DNA of 64,000 bases, taken from positions 2,663,834 through 2,727,833 of the forward strand of contig RPFO01000418.1 in the NCBI GenBank assembly GCA_009746045.1, in the 5' to 3' direction. Below the pieces are notes generated by a model that searched no databases, was not told the origin of the DNA, and saw nothing but the letters and a program-made list of their open reading frames with translations. The stretch is from Mesostigma viride (taxonomy: Eukaryota > Streptophyta > Mesostigmatophyceae > Mesostigmatales > Mesostigmataceae). The translations under genes were made by a program, and so were the position numbers. Shown piece by piece: positions 31,703-43,618 of this stretch. The stretch's first letter is position 1. Every line of letters starts with the position of its first letter.

Positions 31703-32486
31703 TCTTCCCCACTAACCAGGCCACCCCCAGCCGACATTAACGCGTTTGCGTGCTCCATCCTTGGCGCCGTTGTCATTTCTTAATCACAAGGCGCAAGTTT
31801 TGAATCCGCACAACGGCACTGTGCTAATTGCGGGTGTCAATTTTGCGCGGCAAAAAGGAACTCCGTCCGATCTTGGCCCATCTACCGTCAATCATCTCTC
31901 CCGGCGGAAGTCGACAGGATCTTACTTTAGGAGCGAATCCTGCTGATCTGAACGCCATGGCGCAAAGTATCGGATTCGGGGAAATCGGTATATTTAGTAT
32001 CCAATTAGAAACCAGAGAGGTGAAATAAGAAATAAGTATCACCGAATCCTGAATGAAGGTGGTCACACACTGGTGTGACGTTGACAGGCTAAGGGGCTAA
32101 TAAGGCGCAAAGTATCGGATTCGGGCCTCTCACTGCCATGGTTAACGGTGCAAAGTTGACATCATGTTCGAGTAGGATTGAATCCGCATCAAGAAGCTGC
32201 GGTTACATAGATTACCCGGCAAATTTGACTGTTAACATAACTGACGCATAGCTAGCCGCGGGAATGGCCCACGCGGTCCGTTGGCTAGCTCGACAGTCAG
32301 ACGCGGTCGGTGCCCCTTCGTTCCTTTGCGTTTTAGGCATGCAAGGACACAGCCGGGGCCACGAAAACACCTCGTTGCTGCCGCCATGGTAGCCATGGCG
32401 GCAGCAACGGGGAGGGCCCGCGGCAAGGCGGCCGCGGGCCGTCCCCGTTGCTGCCGCCACCATTGGTTGTTTAGCGATTTTCAACC
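31703..32486. promoter_or_regulatory. Bidirectional intergenic region of the CACTA element
   Basis: 784 bases separate the start codons of the two divergent genes. The 20-mer GCGCAAAGTATCGGATTCGG occurs twice (about 31,960 and 32,105). Near the transposase start, GTTGCTGCCGCCATGG repeats in both orientations (32,375-32,465), forming strong hairpins. No TATA box is obvious. Function is inferred from position. Confidence 0.5.
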
Positions 32487-35400
32487 ATGGAGGAACAAGG
32501 CCTTGACGACTTCCTCATGGAGGGATGGGCGGATGAGTACCGAACTGGGCCTGAGGCAGCTATGGAATTCGCCAGGAATTTCGATGCTGCTGCAAACAGA
32601 GTACATTTGGAGACGCCTTTATACCCAGGATCTAACGTTCCAGCTGTTGTGGCGGCCCTACAATTGCTAACGCAATGGGGCCAAGGAGGTTGTACTCGGA
32701 AGTTCGCAGACGCACAGCTGGCCCTTTTTAGTTCTCTCCTACCACCTGGCAATGTCTTGCCGGCTTCTGTTGAGGCGGCTAGACGCCTGTTGCGAGACTT
32801 GGGCTTGACGTATAAAGTATACGATGCTTGCAAGTGTGACGATTATGTTTACAAAGATAAGGATCTCCAGCAGTGCCCAAAGTGCGCCGAACCTCGTTAT
32901 GAGATATACACAGACACAGACGGCATGGTGATTAATACGAGGAAGCCCTATCGGCAAGTCAGAGTTTTTTCTTTGCTGGACAGGGTTCGGGGCTGGTTCA
33001 GAATGGAGAAGATGTCAATGGCACTGAGGTATGCAGGAGAGAAAGAAAACAAGGATGCAGATTCGCCGACGCGGACTGTCGACGGAGTCAAAGGTTCGTA
33101 ATCCATAGCCTCTACATCTGGCCATTGCTTTTTTTTTTTATCTTTGCTTGCCGATAGAGTTACACAACGCCGCGTTACTTTGGTATGTAGAGCTAGAACG
33201 TTAGTAACCCTGAATCTTGCTATTGAATCTTGCCTGGCAAGGTCAGTGTCGTGTTAAGTGATGTATCTGTATTTCTTACCGTTGCTTCAATGCATTCTCT
33301 GTGGTTTGTTCTTTCCTTGCCTGTTTCTTTTTGCAGACTGTCCGGCTGTACAACATGTAAAAAATCTTTACCCGCAGTTTCGTACTGAGCTGCGTAATCT
33401 TATATTCGGGATGGCGGTTGACGGAGTGTGTCCGCGTAGCTTTATGGGAAACTATTCTTGCTGGCCAGCTTTTATGGCTTGCTACAATTTACCTGAGTGG
33501 GTATTTGTCAACAAGAACTTCTCACCTATGGTTCTGCTGATAAGTGCCGCCAAGGGCAAGGCTCCAAAAAGAATGCAGGTGTACTGGGAGTTGGCGGTTG
33601 ATGAGCTTGTGGCGATGTGGAATGGTTTTTATGTATGCGACATCGTGGATGACCAGGGCGGCCAGTTACAACCTGTGCGCCTGCAGGCGCTCCTACTGTG
33701 GGTAATCCACGACTACCCAGCTTTTGCAAAGTCACTAAACATCCCAGATGCTGGATACTGCGGCTGCATGTTACATGGGCCAGAATGGGAAGCAACTTTT
33801 TTTTCCAATGGGAAGCTTGTGTACTTAGGGCACTCTACGCTTTTGAAGGAAGGTGACCCTGCGCGACCATCCGGGACTGGAGCTGCCCCTCCAGAAATGG
33901 ATTATGATGGGTACCTGAAATATTGTCGGGAAGAGTTGGGGGTGCAACCTGAAATATTCGGCAAGCTGCCGTACTGGACCAAGCTGTTAATTCGACATCT
34001 GGTGGATGAATTTCACCTTGGCCCGAACTGCCTGCTCCGGATACTCAACTGCACCAGCGGTAAGTAGCACGCGACAGTGTTCTTTTTTTTTCTAGTGTGC
34101 AGTTTGTAAACTTTGTCATATGCAAGGGACAAATTTTTGTTACATACTTGTTGATTGATTATTGATTGTGCGTTTCGTTGATATTGTGTTGTCCTTTGTG
34201 GCCTTTTTTATTATGTGCAGGGAAAGCTCATACCGCTGCTGTTCGAGCAAGGCTGCAACAACTGGGCCTTAATCAGGAGCTCTGGGTTACCACGGAAGAG
34301 GTGGAGAAAGTGGCGAAGAACGGTGTCCGGACAATAAGCATTAAAAAAAACTCTCGACATCCACCCTGTCAACTCACGTCGGAGGAGAAAGCGGCCACCC
34401 GTGGTATGTCTGTGCATGGATGTGTATATGCTTTTTTATTGGAATTGGTTTGGATGTTGTTTGTTGGTATTTTATATAAGTGTTTCATGTTGTCATCTGC
34501 CAAGATTGCTTAATTGCTGTGTTGGTCCATAGATCCCATGACGTAGTCCACTGTCATTAGAGGTTTCTGTGTACCACATCAAACCAAGTGCCCTTGTTAG
34601 GGTAAACATGTTGCTTGTAAGACTTCCTTTCATTTTTTCAATAACTATTTATGGGGTTAGTGTCAGGATTTGCCGGAGCATTTGGGCTGACAGTGTTTGG
34701 CCACTCTGAGAATTCGCCTCTGACATAATTTTCTAATCAAATTGTCAATGTGATCGTTTACATCTGTGTATCATACCATGTTTCTGTTGAATGCAGAGGT
34801 GGAAAAGGCGTTCGACCGCCTCCCAGACTATGTGCCTGGGCGGTACCACGGACTAGCCGCTGACGGGAAAAGCGATGAGACGATGAAAACAAGTGACAAG
34901 AACAAGTACCTGTGTCTGTTGTTGCCGGTCGTGTTGCGCAATCGTTTGCATCCGGATGCCCGCGCGGCATTTGTCCAGCTGTCTGTGGCCTTTAATGCTG
35001 TATTTTCAGCAAGGTGTCTCACTCAATCGCAGTTAGTCGAAGTGGGCGAAATGATGGTGCGTGCGGTGGTAGCATTAGAGTGTGTTATGCCAGCGTCAGA
35101 AATGTCAAGATCAGTCCATGCTGCATCTCACTTGGCGGAACAGATCCGGTATGCTGGCCTGCCTGATGGCAGGAGCATGACATGGGGTGAGCGCCAGATG
35201 GCGGTGATTACTTCTGGGCCATTGTCAAACAAGAACGTGGAATGCTCCATGGGGAACTTCTTCATGGACTTCGAGGCATTGAACATCCTGAGCTACTTCA
35301 CGCGCCAGACTGTGTGGGTAAGTTTTTTAAACAAACTTCGTGTTTGCTTGGCTGCATGCACATTTCCCATGTTTCAGCGAGTGTTTCTAGCAGGTTAAGT

Positions 35401-37137
35401 GTATGCAAAACATGTACTTACGTTCTTTTTTTTCTATTTGGTTCATGTGTTTTTTTTTTCAGGGTCAAGGCTTCCCGTCTGTGTGGGACATTCTGGAAAC
35501 TGATCCGTCCAAGTGTATTCTGCCGAGCAAGCGCTTTCGTCAACAAGCATATACTCTCTCTGAGGTCGAGCAGCTTGAGGCCTTACAACTGATGCTGGAA
35601 TTTGCACTTCAGCATGCAACATACGAGCCCGGATATGGAATTGAATTCTGGTGAGTTTCTTGTAGAAACCGATGCTACATTTGTACACCCTCGCATTGGC
35701 CATTTTAATTCAGTTCAGCCGAAAGGAGGGTGTAATCTTGCAACGCATGTACATAGGATTATCATATGTTTCCTGCATTCTTCTGATTTGCTTACTCGTG
35801 CTTAATGTGGTTGATTTTCTAGATTTCACAGTGACATTCTTATGTCCTTGTCTACACGCAATATCTGGTTGTGCATGCAATGATGAAGATGCTTTTTTTC
35901 ACTATGTTGATAATTGTATGAAGTGGGACAACTATGTTTAATTGTATGTTTAATTGATTTTGCAATGTGATGTACGTTATTCGCCTTTGTCACTTGCAGG
36001 CGTCGGCTCGTTCACGTTGGCAACCTGGCGTGGTTGAAGCAATGGATCACGCAAAACCAGGAGCCACGCCTCCCCACGATGATTACGGCGGCGGTGTGTG
36101 GCATGGAGCCTGCTTGTGACGAGCATGACTCAATCCACATCAATGGCAGCAATTACCGAACTGCAGTCGCCGACCTTCGACAAACTGTTCGCCATCGCAA
36201 CTCTGGAGTAATGGTTTATGGTAAAGAGGGGGTTAGGTATGGCCGCATCACACACATTCTGCATAGTTTCCTCCGTGCCCCGACGGAAGGATGGAGTAGG
36301 CAAGTTCTTTTAAAGGTCGCTCTGTTTGATGTCGGTTCTGTGAAAGAGCTCCCTTTAGAGGGATTGACGCTTATACCTTTAGGGGAGCGAGCGCCCAAGC
36401 AGGATGCTTTAGTCCTTCCCGGGAGTGTATGTTCAGTTGGTTTTGTAGTTGATCCAGAGTATGCACCTGAGATAGCCATCGTGCACTGTAAATTGCCGTG
36501 GCAAATGGTAAAGGAAACGTGTAGTGCAGCCCAGCATGTATTATCCCGTGCTGCAGGTGCTCAGCTGAGAACCACAGACGTGTATGCTGATATGAACCTG
36601 CAGCGCAAGGTGACACTGTGTGTTAAGCGAAGAGACATGACAACACGAGGTCGTTCACAAGGTAATCGCACTGCACCCATAGATCCACAAGCAACCACTG
36701 CACGCATGGCTGCGGAGCCACAAGCAACCACTGCACCTAATCGCTCACGTGGCAAGCGCACTGTTGGCACATTGGTAGAGCCACAAGCAACCACTGCACC
36801 AAGTCGCTCACGTGGCAAGCGCACTGTTGGCACATTGGTAGAGCCACAAGCAACCACTGCACCAAGCCGCTCGCGTGGCAAGCGCACTGCGGACACATTG
36901 GTAGAAACACACACAGCCGCTGCACCAAACCGCTCGCGTGGCAAGAGCATTGCTGGCAAGTCCATGGCAGCGGCTAGTGGCAGCGCATCAAGCCCTGATG
37001 ACATTGCTAGTGATTTGTCGCTGAGCAGCGACGGTGAGGCATGCATTCCCACACAAAGGAGAAGTGAGAGGCAACGTGTGGTAGTAAATTATGCGGACTC
37101 TGACAGTGCTGCATACACTGATGAGGAGTGGGATTGA
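32487..37137 (+). CDS. CACTA transposase (tnp2/TnpD type), six exons
   Basis: Exons 32487-33093, 33337-34059, 34221-34403, 34797-35317, 35463-35650 and 36000-37137 join in frame at every GT–AG junction, giving 1119 residues with no internal stop. Residues ~113-138 form the tnp2 cysteine motif (YKVYDACKCDDYVY, then CPKCAEPRY). The core follows: MAVDGVCPRSFMGNYSCWP, YNLPEWVFVNKNF, YWELAVDELVAMWNGFYVCD, LLLWVIHDYPAF and CGCMLHG, matching the plant En/Spm transposase_21 layout with its acidic catalytic residues. The C-terminal third ends in four ~20-residue RSRGKRT-type repeats and an acidic tail. It should bind and cut the CACTA ends in the nucleus. The start ATG at 32,487 has an ACCATGG context. 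Confidence 0.88.
36650..36965 (+). repeat. Tandem 60-bp coding repeats in the transposase C-terminus
   Basis: Four to five copies encode a Ser-Arg-Gly-Lys-Arg core followed by TLVEPQATTAP. The basic cores could act as nuclear localisation or DNA-contact segments. Confidence 0.8.
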
Positions 37138-37239
37138 TTATATTCCTAATATAATGTAATGATGGATTGATGTAACTTTTTGTGTGCTTGTCACACTTAT
37201 ATTTATTTATTTCCAATGAACATGTGTGTCAACTGCATC

Positions 37240-37705
37240 ATTTCTGCATCCACATATAATGCATAAGTGTCCTGTCTTCATGCACTTGAGAGTTCTCAAG
37301 TGTCATGCTCAGTGTCCTGATTTTCCTGATTTTTTGTGCCATGTAAGTGTCCTGATTTTCCTGATTTTTTGTGCCATGCTAAGTGTCCTGATTTTCCTGA
37401 TTTTTTTCTGATTCAGCGGGAAAATCTCAAGATCTTGAGATTTTTTGTGTTGTTTCGACATTTTTCTCAGGATCCCAGGATTTTCTCAGGATTCTCAGTG
37501 TTTCTCAGTGTTCAATTTTTTTAATCTCAGGCACTTCTCAGGATTCTCAGGAGAAAGTCCTGATATAATATCAGGATTCCTGAGAAAATCTCAGAAAAAA
37601 CTCAGGATTCTCAGGATTTCTTGAGAAAAAAATCAGGAAATCTCAGGAAATCCTGAGAAAATCTCAGAAAAAACTCAGGAACTGAGAAAAATCTCAGAAC
37701 CCGAC
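37240..37705. repeat. Right subterminal repeats of the CACTA element
   Basis: Starts with three copies of an ~45-bp unit containing GTGTCCTGATTTTCCTGATT, then many TCTCAGGA/TCCTGAGA copies up to the terminal repeat. It mirrors the left array. Confidence 0.85.
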
Positions 37706-37714
37706 TTCCTAGTG

Positions 37715-39085
37715 CAGATCATGGAAGACGAGCACCTGTCGGCGCGAAAAGCCAAGGTGCGCGCCGGTCGCCGTGTGCCCTTCCTGGGCCACACCCTGTC
37801 TGCGGACGGCATCGCGACCGACCCGGAGAAGATCGAGTCCGTCCAGCAGTGGCCGGTTCCCACGGACGTGAAGGGGGTGCGCAGTTTTCTGGGGTTGGCG
37901 TCCTACTACCGACGCTTCATCCCGAGGTTCGCCACCATCGCCGCCCCGATCAACGCTCTTCTCAGGAAGGGTACTCCGTTCCTGTAGGCTGAGCAGTGCC
38001 AGCAGGCCTTCGAGGCTCTCAAGCGCCACCTCACCACAGCGCCTGTCCTCGTCCTGCCGGACCCGTCCCTTCCTTTCGTCGTGGCTACTGACGCCAGCAA
38101 GGTGGTCATCGGGGGCGCGTTCTCCCGCAGGATCAAGGCAAGGGCCTTCAGCCCATTGAGTACATCTCACGCACGATGATTCCGGCGGAACGGAACTATC
38201 CAGTGCACCAACAGGAACTTCTGGCAGTAGTTTACTGCTGCCACACGTGGCGTCATCATCTTTTGGGGGCACATTTTTCGGTGGCCATTAGTGAGCAGGG
38301 GGATCTTGACCCCCACCGCCTGGTGATCCACACCGACCACCGGCCTCTCACACACCTCCTGGTGCATGCAGCCCAATCTGACGCCCCGTCAAGCGCGGTG
38401 GATGGAGTACTTGTCGCAATTTGCACCGTTCAAGATCCAGTACGTCAAGGGCGCGGACAACGTGGTGCCCGACGCCCTCTCGCGACGGGCGGACTATTGG
38501 TTCTACGAGGACATGGACGTGCTTCATACCACCTGTGTACCAGTGGCCGCCCCGGGGACCGCTTACGGCGCGGAGCCACGGTCCCCTCGGGCCCGCCATC
38601 TTTTTCATCTCGGGGACACCACCATGGATGACTTGTCTCCCCTCCTGGAGGAGCCTGTCCGGCAGGGCGCCCACGAGGACGTGGACACCCCCGGGGAGGG
38701 GGAGGGGTCGCATACGCGCGTGCCCCTCAGTCATGTGGTGCCGCCCCAGGGAATTTTTCAGCTTCAGCCGCTCGGCCCACCTACAGTCTTCTCAGAGTTC
38801 GTTAACCAGGCGATGACGGACGCGGAGGACTCGGCCGAGGACGTGTTCACAGTCACATCTGACCTAGAGACGATGATCAGTCGTTTCACAGTCACGGAAG
38901 AAGCGGCCCTCGAGGCCATCAGGGCACATCCCCAGCAGATGGGCGCTTTCCCTTGCAAGTTCCAGGAAGGGCGCCTGTTCGTGTGTGTCCAGCCGGAGGA
39001 ATGGCGGCTGTACGTCCCTGAGCTGTGTAGAGCCGCCTTGCTCCACGAGCTCCATGACTCCCTCCTAGGCGGTCACCAAGGAGTA
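37715..39085 (+). pseudogene. Pol of gypsy element 2, part 2: RT end, RNase H, integrase zinc finger
   Basis: Continues directly from 27,516. It contains HTLSADGIATDPEKIESVQQ and SFLGLASYYRRFIPRF, a stop TAG at 37,985 where element 1 has TGG, and FVVATDASKVVIGGAFS. After a -1 change near 38,130 it reads MIPAERNYPVHQQELLAVVY and HTDHRPLTHLL, and after another change NLTPRQARWMEYL and VVPDALSRRADYW. It ends in the integrase finger (LLHELHDSLLGGHQG), interrupted at GAGTA by the copia element. The frame continues at 43,619. Confidence 0.87.
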
Positions 39086-39903
39086 TGTTTGAAAGGTAGA
39101 GGAAACTAATGGGTTTTACACAATGCCTTGTGCTTGGCCTTGCTACCCACACACCTTGCAGGTGCTGAAAGAAAGAGAGGTTGAAGACAATTTACGTGGA
39201 AGAATAAATGGCTTTTATTAGAATATAATAGTTGGAGAAGAGCTTGAATGGAGGTTGAATGGAGGTTGAATGGAGGTTCCTGCCCTTAGGGGGCAGTTTC
39301 CTTTTATACCTTTTAGGCTAGGAAGGATGACATCAGCAATGACATCATCACAGAAGCTTGTAGAAACATCCTAGCATATTCCTAGCATATTCCCAGCATA
39401 TTCTCAGTATATTCCAGGAATATTCCTGGCATATTCTTAGAACATTCCTAGAACATTCTAGACATGATCCAATGAGCTGGCATAATAGCTAGATGCCAAG
39501 TGTCTACGTAATAATGTGCCACATAACATGATTAATAAAGTGACACATCTCTTCTCCTTGGAGTGACAAGTGTCATGCAATGAGTCTACCCACTTGTCAT
39601 CATGTAAGTCATAACATGTGTCATCATGAGCTGCCAACACTTGTCAGCTCATGGACCAAACACTTGTCCAATAGGCCATAGCACCACTTGTCAATCAAAT
39701 ACGTGATGCTACTAGGCTGACTCAGGTACAAGTCATCCATGTCCAAGTATAGGACTATGGCACATGAATATTGATCAGCTCATTGAGCCCAATTCATCTA
39801 GCTTATCATAGCTATCAAATTCCCAGTCCATATGGAATAAATCCAACAAGAAATAAATCAGGCTGGGATATATTGTGGCCAGGTGGATATAATATCCCTA
39901 ACA
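39086..39903 (-). repeat. 3' LTR of the non-autonomous copia element
   Basis: 818 bp. On the minus strand it starts TGTTAGGGATATT and ends TTTCAAACA. An internal run of CATATTC-type repeats lies at 39,370-39,435. Confidence 0.93.
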
Positions 39904-41415
39904 CCCCCCTTAGCCACATGGGCACAAAGCAAAAGATGACTGGGTAGGTGGAATCTCAACACCCCCCTTAACCACATGCTCGTAGCATGCCGTCCAGTTG
40001 CTAGCATGGTGCAACTGAAAATGAAGATGCCGTCCTCGTGAAACGCTTGAAGCTCCAACATGCGGTCATGAGCCGCACTACCGCCACTGATCCCCCCCCC
40101 GGCAACGCGAATGAGTGTCCTACCATAGCAGCAACGCACTAGCTGCCCATCCTGGATGGCTGATACCCAACCCTTAGTTGGAAAAAGTGCTCTAGATGCT
40201 ACATTCCCCCCTCACTCAAAGCGGCTGCCCATGGACACAATAGGGGCACACAGTCCCACACATATAATACGGCAACACATGCCAACAAAGAAAGTCCCTA
40301 TGAGCTAACCCAAACGGTATAGAGGTAGGGTAACGGCAACAATACGTGCTGTACACACACGGAGCAACATAACATACGCCATCTCACAAATAAATGACAC
40401 CAACATCACGTTTTACGCCAAATAAACGGGGTGAGCAAACAAACATATTGGCAACAAATGCCACACAAACAAGGTACAATACAACCTTCAACACAAAACA
40501 CAGTGGCCATAACAGATAAACGCGCTTCATAGCAAAGAAAACAGGACGTGCAAAACATTACCGCCACAAAGGCGAACACAGTAACGATTACTTCGTCACG
40601 ATTCACAAATCAGTGCCCGAGAGTAAACATTACGTCCGACATTACAGGCTATGCCGAAATGCACAGCCGAATTCGACACAAAGGACGTAAACACTTGCAT
40701 ACAAGCAATGCTCTCAGCACAAAACAAAATAACACACGCGTCATAGGCACTTTAACTTACGAAAACAAGTCGTAGACGACGATACAACGGCGCTTCACTA
40801 CGCCGCAGACCAGTGCCACAAATAGCGTGCAAAAACTCTGGATATACACTCCAGGTACGTAGAAAACGTCTCGTGGGAACAATCCAATAATGCGTGGGCC
40901 ATTGCCACTGAACGCATGGCAAAATAAACACATAATTGCTGGAAGAACACAAAGAAAGAACCAGAACACGCACGCTTACGGCGCCTCACAATTTCCAGCA
41001 AACACGACACAAAAGTCGACATACAAGTTCATTTCCCACAGACAAAACATTAGGGCAACCTTGAGGAGTGGGGTCTGTGCATCCTGGGCGACAATTTCCA
41101 AGGGTCGTTGCAGCTAGCGCAGTTGCAAATGCCATAGCCTGGCCGAACACCGTAAACTGACCGACGTGATACCTTGGCAGCATTTTGCACCTGAGTTGAC
41201 CGTTGGTGCTTGACCGCACTTTGGCTGACAGGTCGCTGTCCACGTCGTTGTCGGCTCGCTCGAGGCCTCGCGCCAGCACCGGACTTGGCAGTCCAGGACT
41301 TAGAAAAATTTGGCAGCTTGGTCGATTTCGCCCTCGCGCACGAATTTGTTCCCCCTCAGTTAGGCTGGCAGCGTTCGAGCGCCGCGCCTTTGGTCTGGTC
41401 GCCGGACTTTGGTTA
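39904..41415 (-). other. Internal 3' region of the copia element, no pol
   Basis: Starts with a purine tract on the minus strand (GGCTAAGGGGGG abutting the LTR at 39,904). No integrase, RT or RNase H motif is readable in any frame. A related CCCCCCTTA motif recurs at 39,961. Confidence 0.6.
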
Positions 41416-42729
41416 CTAGCACCAGTCACCTGGTATGCTGGCGGCGACAACGCGCTCCGCCTGCACTGGGCTGTTCTGGACCGCGGTTTCTGGAAGTACT
41501 TCAGCGTCTGACACGGACTTCTCCATTGCGCTGGAAACTTCTCGAATTGGCGTGAACTTCCACTGGGCCGGCGCAGAGTATAAAAAGCCACGCAGTGTGC
41601 GAGTAATGCCCAGTAGGCCGCCCCCGATCCCGCATACACGGGCAAGCATGGCCAGTATGACCGTTAGGCCCACGGCCAGCCACTCCGCCGCGTGTCCCGA
41701 GGCACGTGAGATGCTGCGCTCGCTGCTCGCCATTTTCTGCCCTTGACAGGCAGCGTCGTTCTTGAAGCTCGTCGCCGACGATTTCAGCTCTGGGATGGCG
41801 TCCATCGCTGCGTCCGCACCGTGCGCGGGCAAAAAGTAGGTGTTGTTCCTCGTCCCGATGCTGCAGTGCCTGCTGTCCAGCACAGCAACCCGCTGGGCGA
41901 GGTCGACCTTGTGGCCATCCTTGACGAGCTGGCCGACAGATAAAAGTCGGGTGCTCAGCTTTGGAACGAGCAGCGCGTTTTGGAGGTGCACGTCTGCCTC
42001 CTGGCCCGGCAGCTTCAGCTTGACAGTCCCGATGGCTGTCGCCTTCAGTTTGCCGCCTGAGCCGGCGATTTCCCTGTTGTGAGGGTGCAGGCACACGAAA
42101 TCCGACGGGCATGGCGTCATGTGACAGCTCGCTGCGGAATCCAGCACCCAGCTGGTCGGTGCTTTCTTTTCATACTGCGTGAGTGCAGCAGCATCCGACG
42201 GCGATGGCGACTCGGCGATGGTGGCGAAGACGAAGCCGGACCGCTCCGCAGCCTCCTCGGTGATACGCGCCTCGCTGGCACCTGGTGAGTGCTCCTTTCT
42301 CGCTTGGTTCCGTCGCGTTGCCTTGTTCTTGCGTTCTTGCTTCAGCTCCGGATGCTTCTCCCAGCACTGGGTGTCCACGTGCCCGGCCTTCTTGCAGTAA
42401 TTGCACCGCCTCTTTCCTCCACTTTTCTTCGTAGTAGTGTGGAAAACCTGGCCGTTAGGGGAGCCCTCCTTCTTTGCTTGAGCAGAACGCCTTCCGTGCA
42501 GTAGCTCCTCCGCCTCCAGCAGCGCAGTCTTGACCTCCTTTAGCGAATCCTCCTCTCCAGTTAGGACCTTGACCAGGTCACAATAGGCCGATGCTAAGGC
42601 CTTCAACACAGCCTTGATTTCTTCCCATTTCCTCAGAGACCGCCCATCAAACGTTGTGATGGACTTGCTTGTTGCCCGGAATTGCTTGTAGCACGCTTCC
42701 TTGGTAGCCATGGTGTCTTCAGTCGCCAA
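41416..42729 (-). CDS. Copia Gag-protease polyprotein with hydrophobic tail
   Basis: 437 codons uninterrupted. A helical gag segment (ITTFDGRSLRKWEEIKAVLK) is followed by the zinc knuckle CNYCKKAGHVDTQC (about residues 109-122), a basic linker, then a copia-type aspartic protease (WVLDSAASCHMTP; VHLQNALLVPKLSTRLLSVG; HKVDLAQRVAVLD). Where integrase would follow, the frame instead has a hydrophobic stretch (EWLAVGLTVILAMLARVCG) and a polar tail, then stops. Gag would package the RNA; the protease could mature it. The ATG at 42,729 lies about 65 bases inside the 5' LTR edge. The intact frame fits the young age of the copy. Confidence 0.85.
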   Translation of the reverse strand: MATEDTMATKEACYKQFRATSKSITTFDGRSLRKWEEIKAVLKALASAYCDLVKVLTGEEDSLKEVKTALLEAEELLHGRRSAQAKKEGSPNGQVFHTTTKKSGGKRRCNYCKKAGHVDTQCWEKHPELKQERKNKATRRNQARKEHSPGASEARITEEAAERSGFVFATIAESPSPSDAAALTQYEKKAPTSWVLDSAASCHMTPCPSDFVCLHPHNREIAGSGGKLKATAIGTVKLKLPGQEADVHLQNALLVPKLSTRLLSVGQLVKDGHKVDLAQRVAVLDSRHCSIGTRNNTYFLPAHGADAAMDAIPELKSSATSFKNDAACQGQKMASSERSISRASGHAAEWLAVGLTVILAMLARVCGIGGGLLGITRTLRGFLYSAPAQWKFTPIREVSSAMEKSVSDAEVLPETAVQNSPVQAERVVAASIPGDWC

Positions 42730-42782
42730 TGGAACTGGATGTCTCTGGGTTCACAGTGGTCTTCTTGTTCCTCAGTAACAAA

Positions 42783-42794
42783 CCTCCGATACCA
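42783..42794 (-). promoter_or_regulatory. Primer binding site of the copia element
   Basis: On the minus strand TGGTATCGGAGG directly follows the LTR end AAACA. It resembles the initiator-tRNA-Met primer site TGGTATCAGAGC common in copia elements. Confidence 0.7.
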
Positions 42795-43613
42795 TGTTTG
42801 AAAGGTAGAGGAAACTAATGGGTTTTACACAATGCCTTGTGCTTGGCCTTGCTACCCACACACCTTGCAGGTGCTGAAAGAAAGAGAGGTTGAAGACAAT
42901 TTACGTGGAAGAATAAATGGCTTTTATTAGAATATAATAGTTGGAGAAGAGCTTGAATGGAGGTTGAATGGAGGTTGGATGGAGGTTCCTGCCCTTAGGG
43001 GGCAGTTTCCTTTTATACCTTTTAGGCTAGGAAGGATGACATCAGCAATGACATCATCACAGAAGCTTGTAGAAACATCCTAGCATATTCCTAGCATATT
43101 CCCAGCATATTCTCAGTATATTCCAGGAATATTCCTGGCATATTCTTAGAACATTCCTAGAACATTCTAGACATGATCCAATGAGCTGGCATAATAGCTA
43201 GATGCCAAGTGTCTACGTAATAATGTGCCACATAACATGATTAATAAAGTGACACATCTCTTCTCCTTGGAGTGACAAGTGTCATGCAATGAGTCTACCC
43301 ACTTGTCATCATGTAAGTCATAACATGTGTCATCATGAGCTGCCAACACTTGTCAGCTCATGGACCAAACACTTGTCCAATAGGCCATAGCACCACTTGT
43401 CAATCAAATACGTGATGCTACTAGGCTGACTCAGGGTACAAGTCATCCATGTCCAAGAATAGGACTATGGCACATGAATATTGATCAGCTCATTGAGCCC
43501 AATTCATCTAGCTTATCATAGCTATCAAATTCCCAGTCCATATGGAATAAATCCAACAAGAAACAAATCAGGCTGGGATATATTGTGGCCAGGTGGATAT
43601 AATATCCCTAACA
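42795..43613 (-). repeat. 5' LTR of the non-autonomous copia element
   Basis: 819 bp, a near-exact copy of 39,086-39,903. Differences seen include single-base changes near 42,977, 43,457 and 43,564 and one inserted G near 43,435. Confidence 0.93.
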
Positions 43614-43618
43614 GAGTA

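Larger units (their letters stand above)
27517..37714 (+). mobile_element. CACTA (En/Spm) DNA transposon with two genes
   Basis: The termini are perfect 14-bp inverted repeats, CACTAGGAAGTCGG at 27,517 and its complement ending TAGTG at 37,714. A CA dinucleotide is duplicated outside (27,515-27,516 and 37,715-37,716). Inside each end are dozens of short subterminal repeats built on CTCAGGA/TCCTGAG. Two divergently transcribed spliced genes occupy the centre. Total length is 10,198 bp. Insertion into the RT of gypsy element 2 is exact to the base, so the element is younger than that gypsy copy. Confidence 0.93.
39086..43613 (-). mobile_element. Non-autonomous Ty1/copia element, minus strand
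   Basis: Nearly identical LTRs (39,086-39,903 and 42,795-43,613) flank a 2.9-kb interior. GAGTA is duplicated at 39,081-39,085 and 43,614-43,618. On the minus strand the order is 5' LTR, PBS (TGGTATCGGAGG), gag-protease ORF, about 1.5 kb without pol domains, purine tract, 3' LTR. Integrase, RT and RNase H are absent, so it needs helper functions. I counted only about five differences between LTRs by eye, which suggests a recent insertion. Confidence 0.92.
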
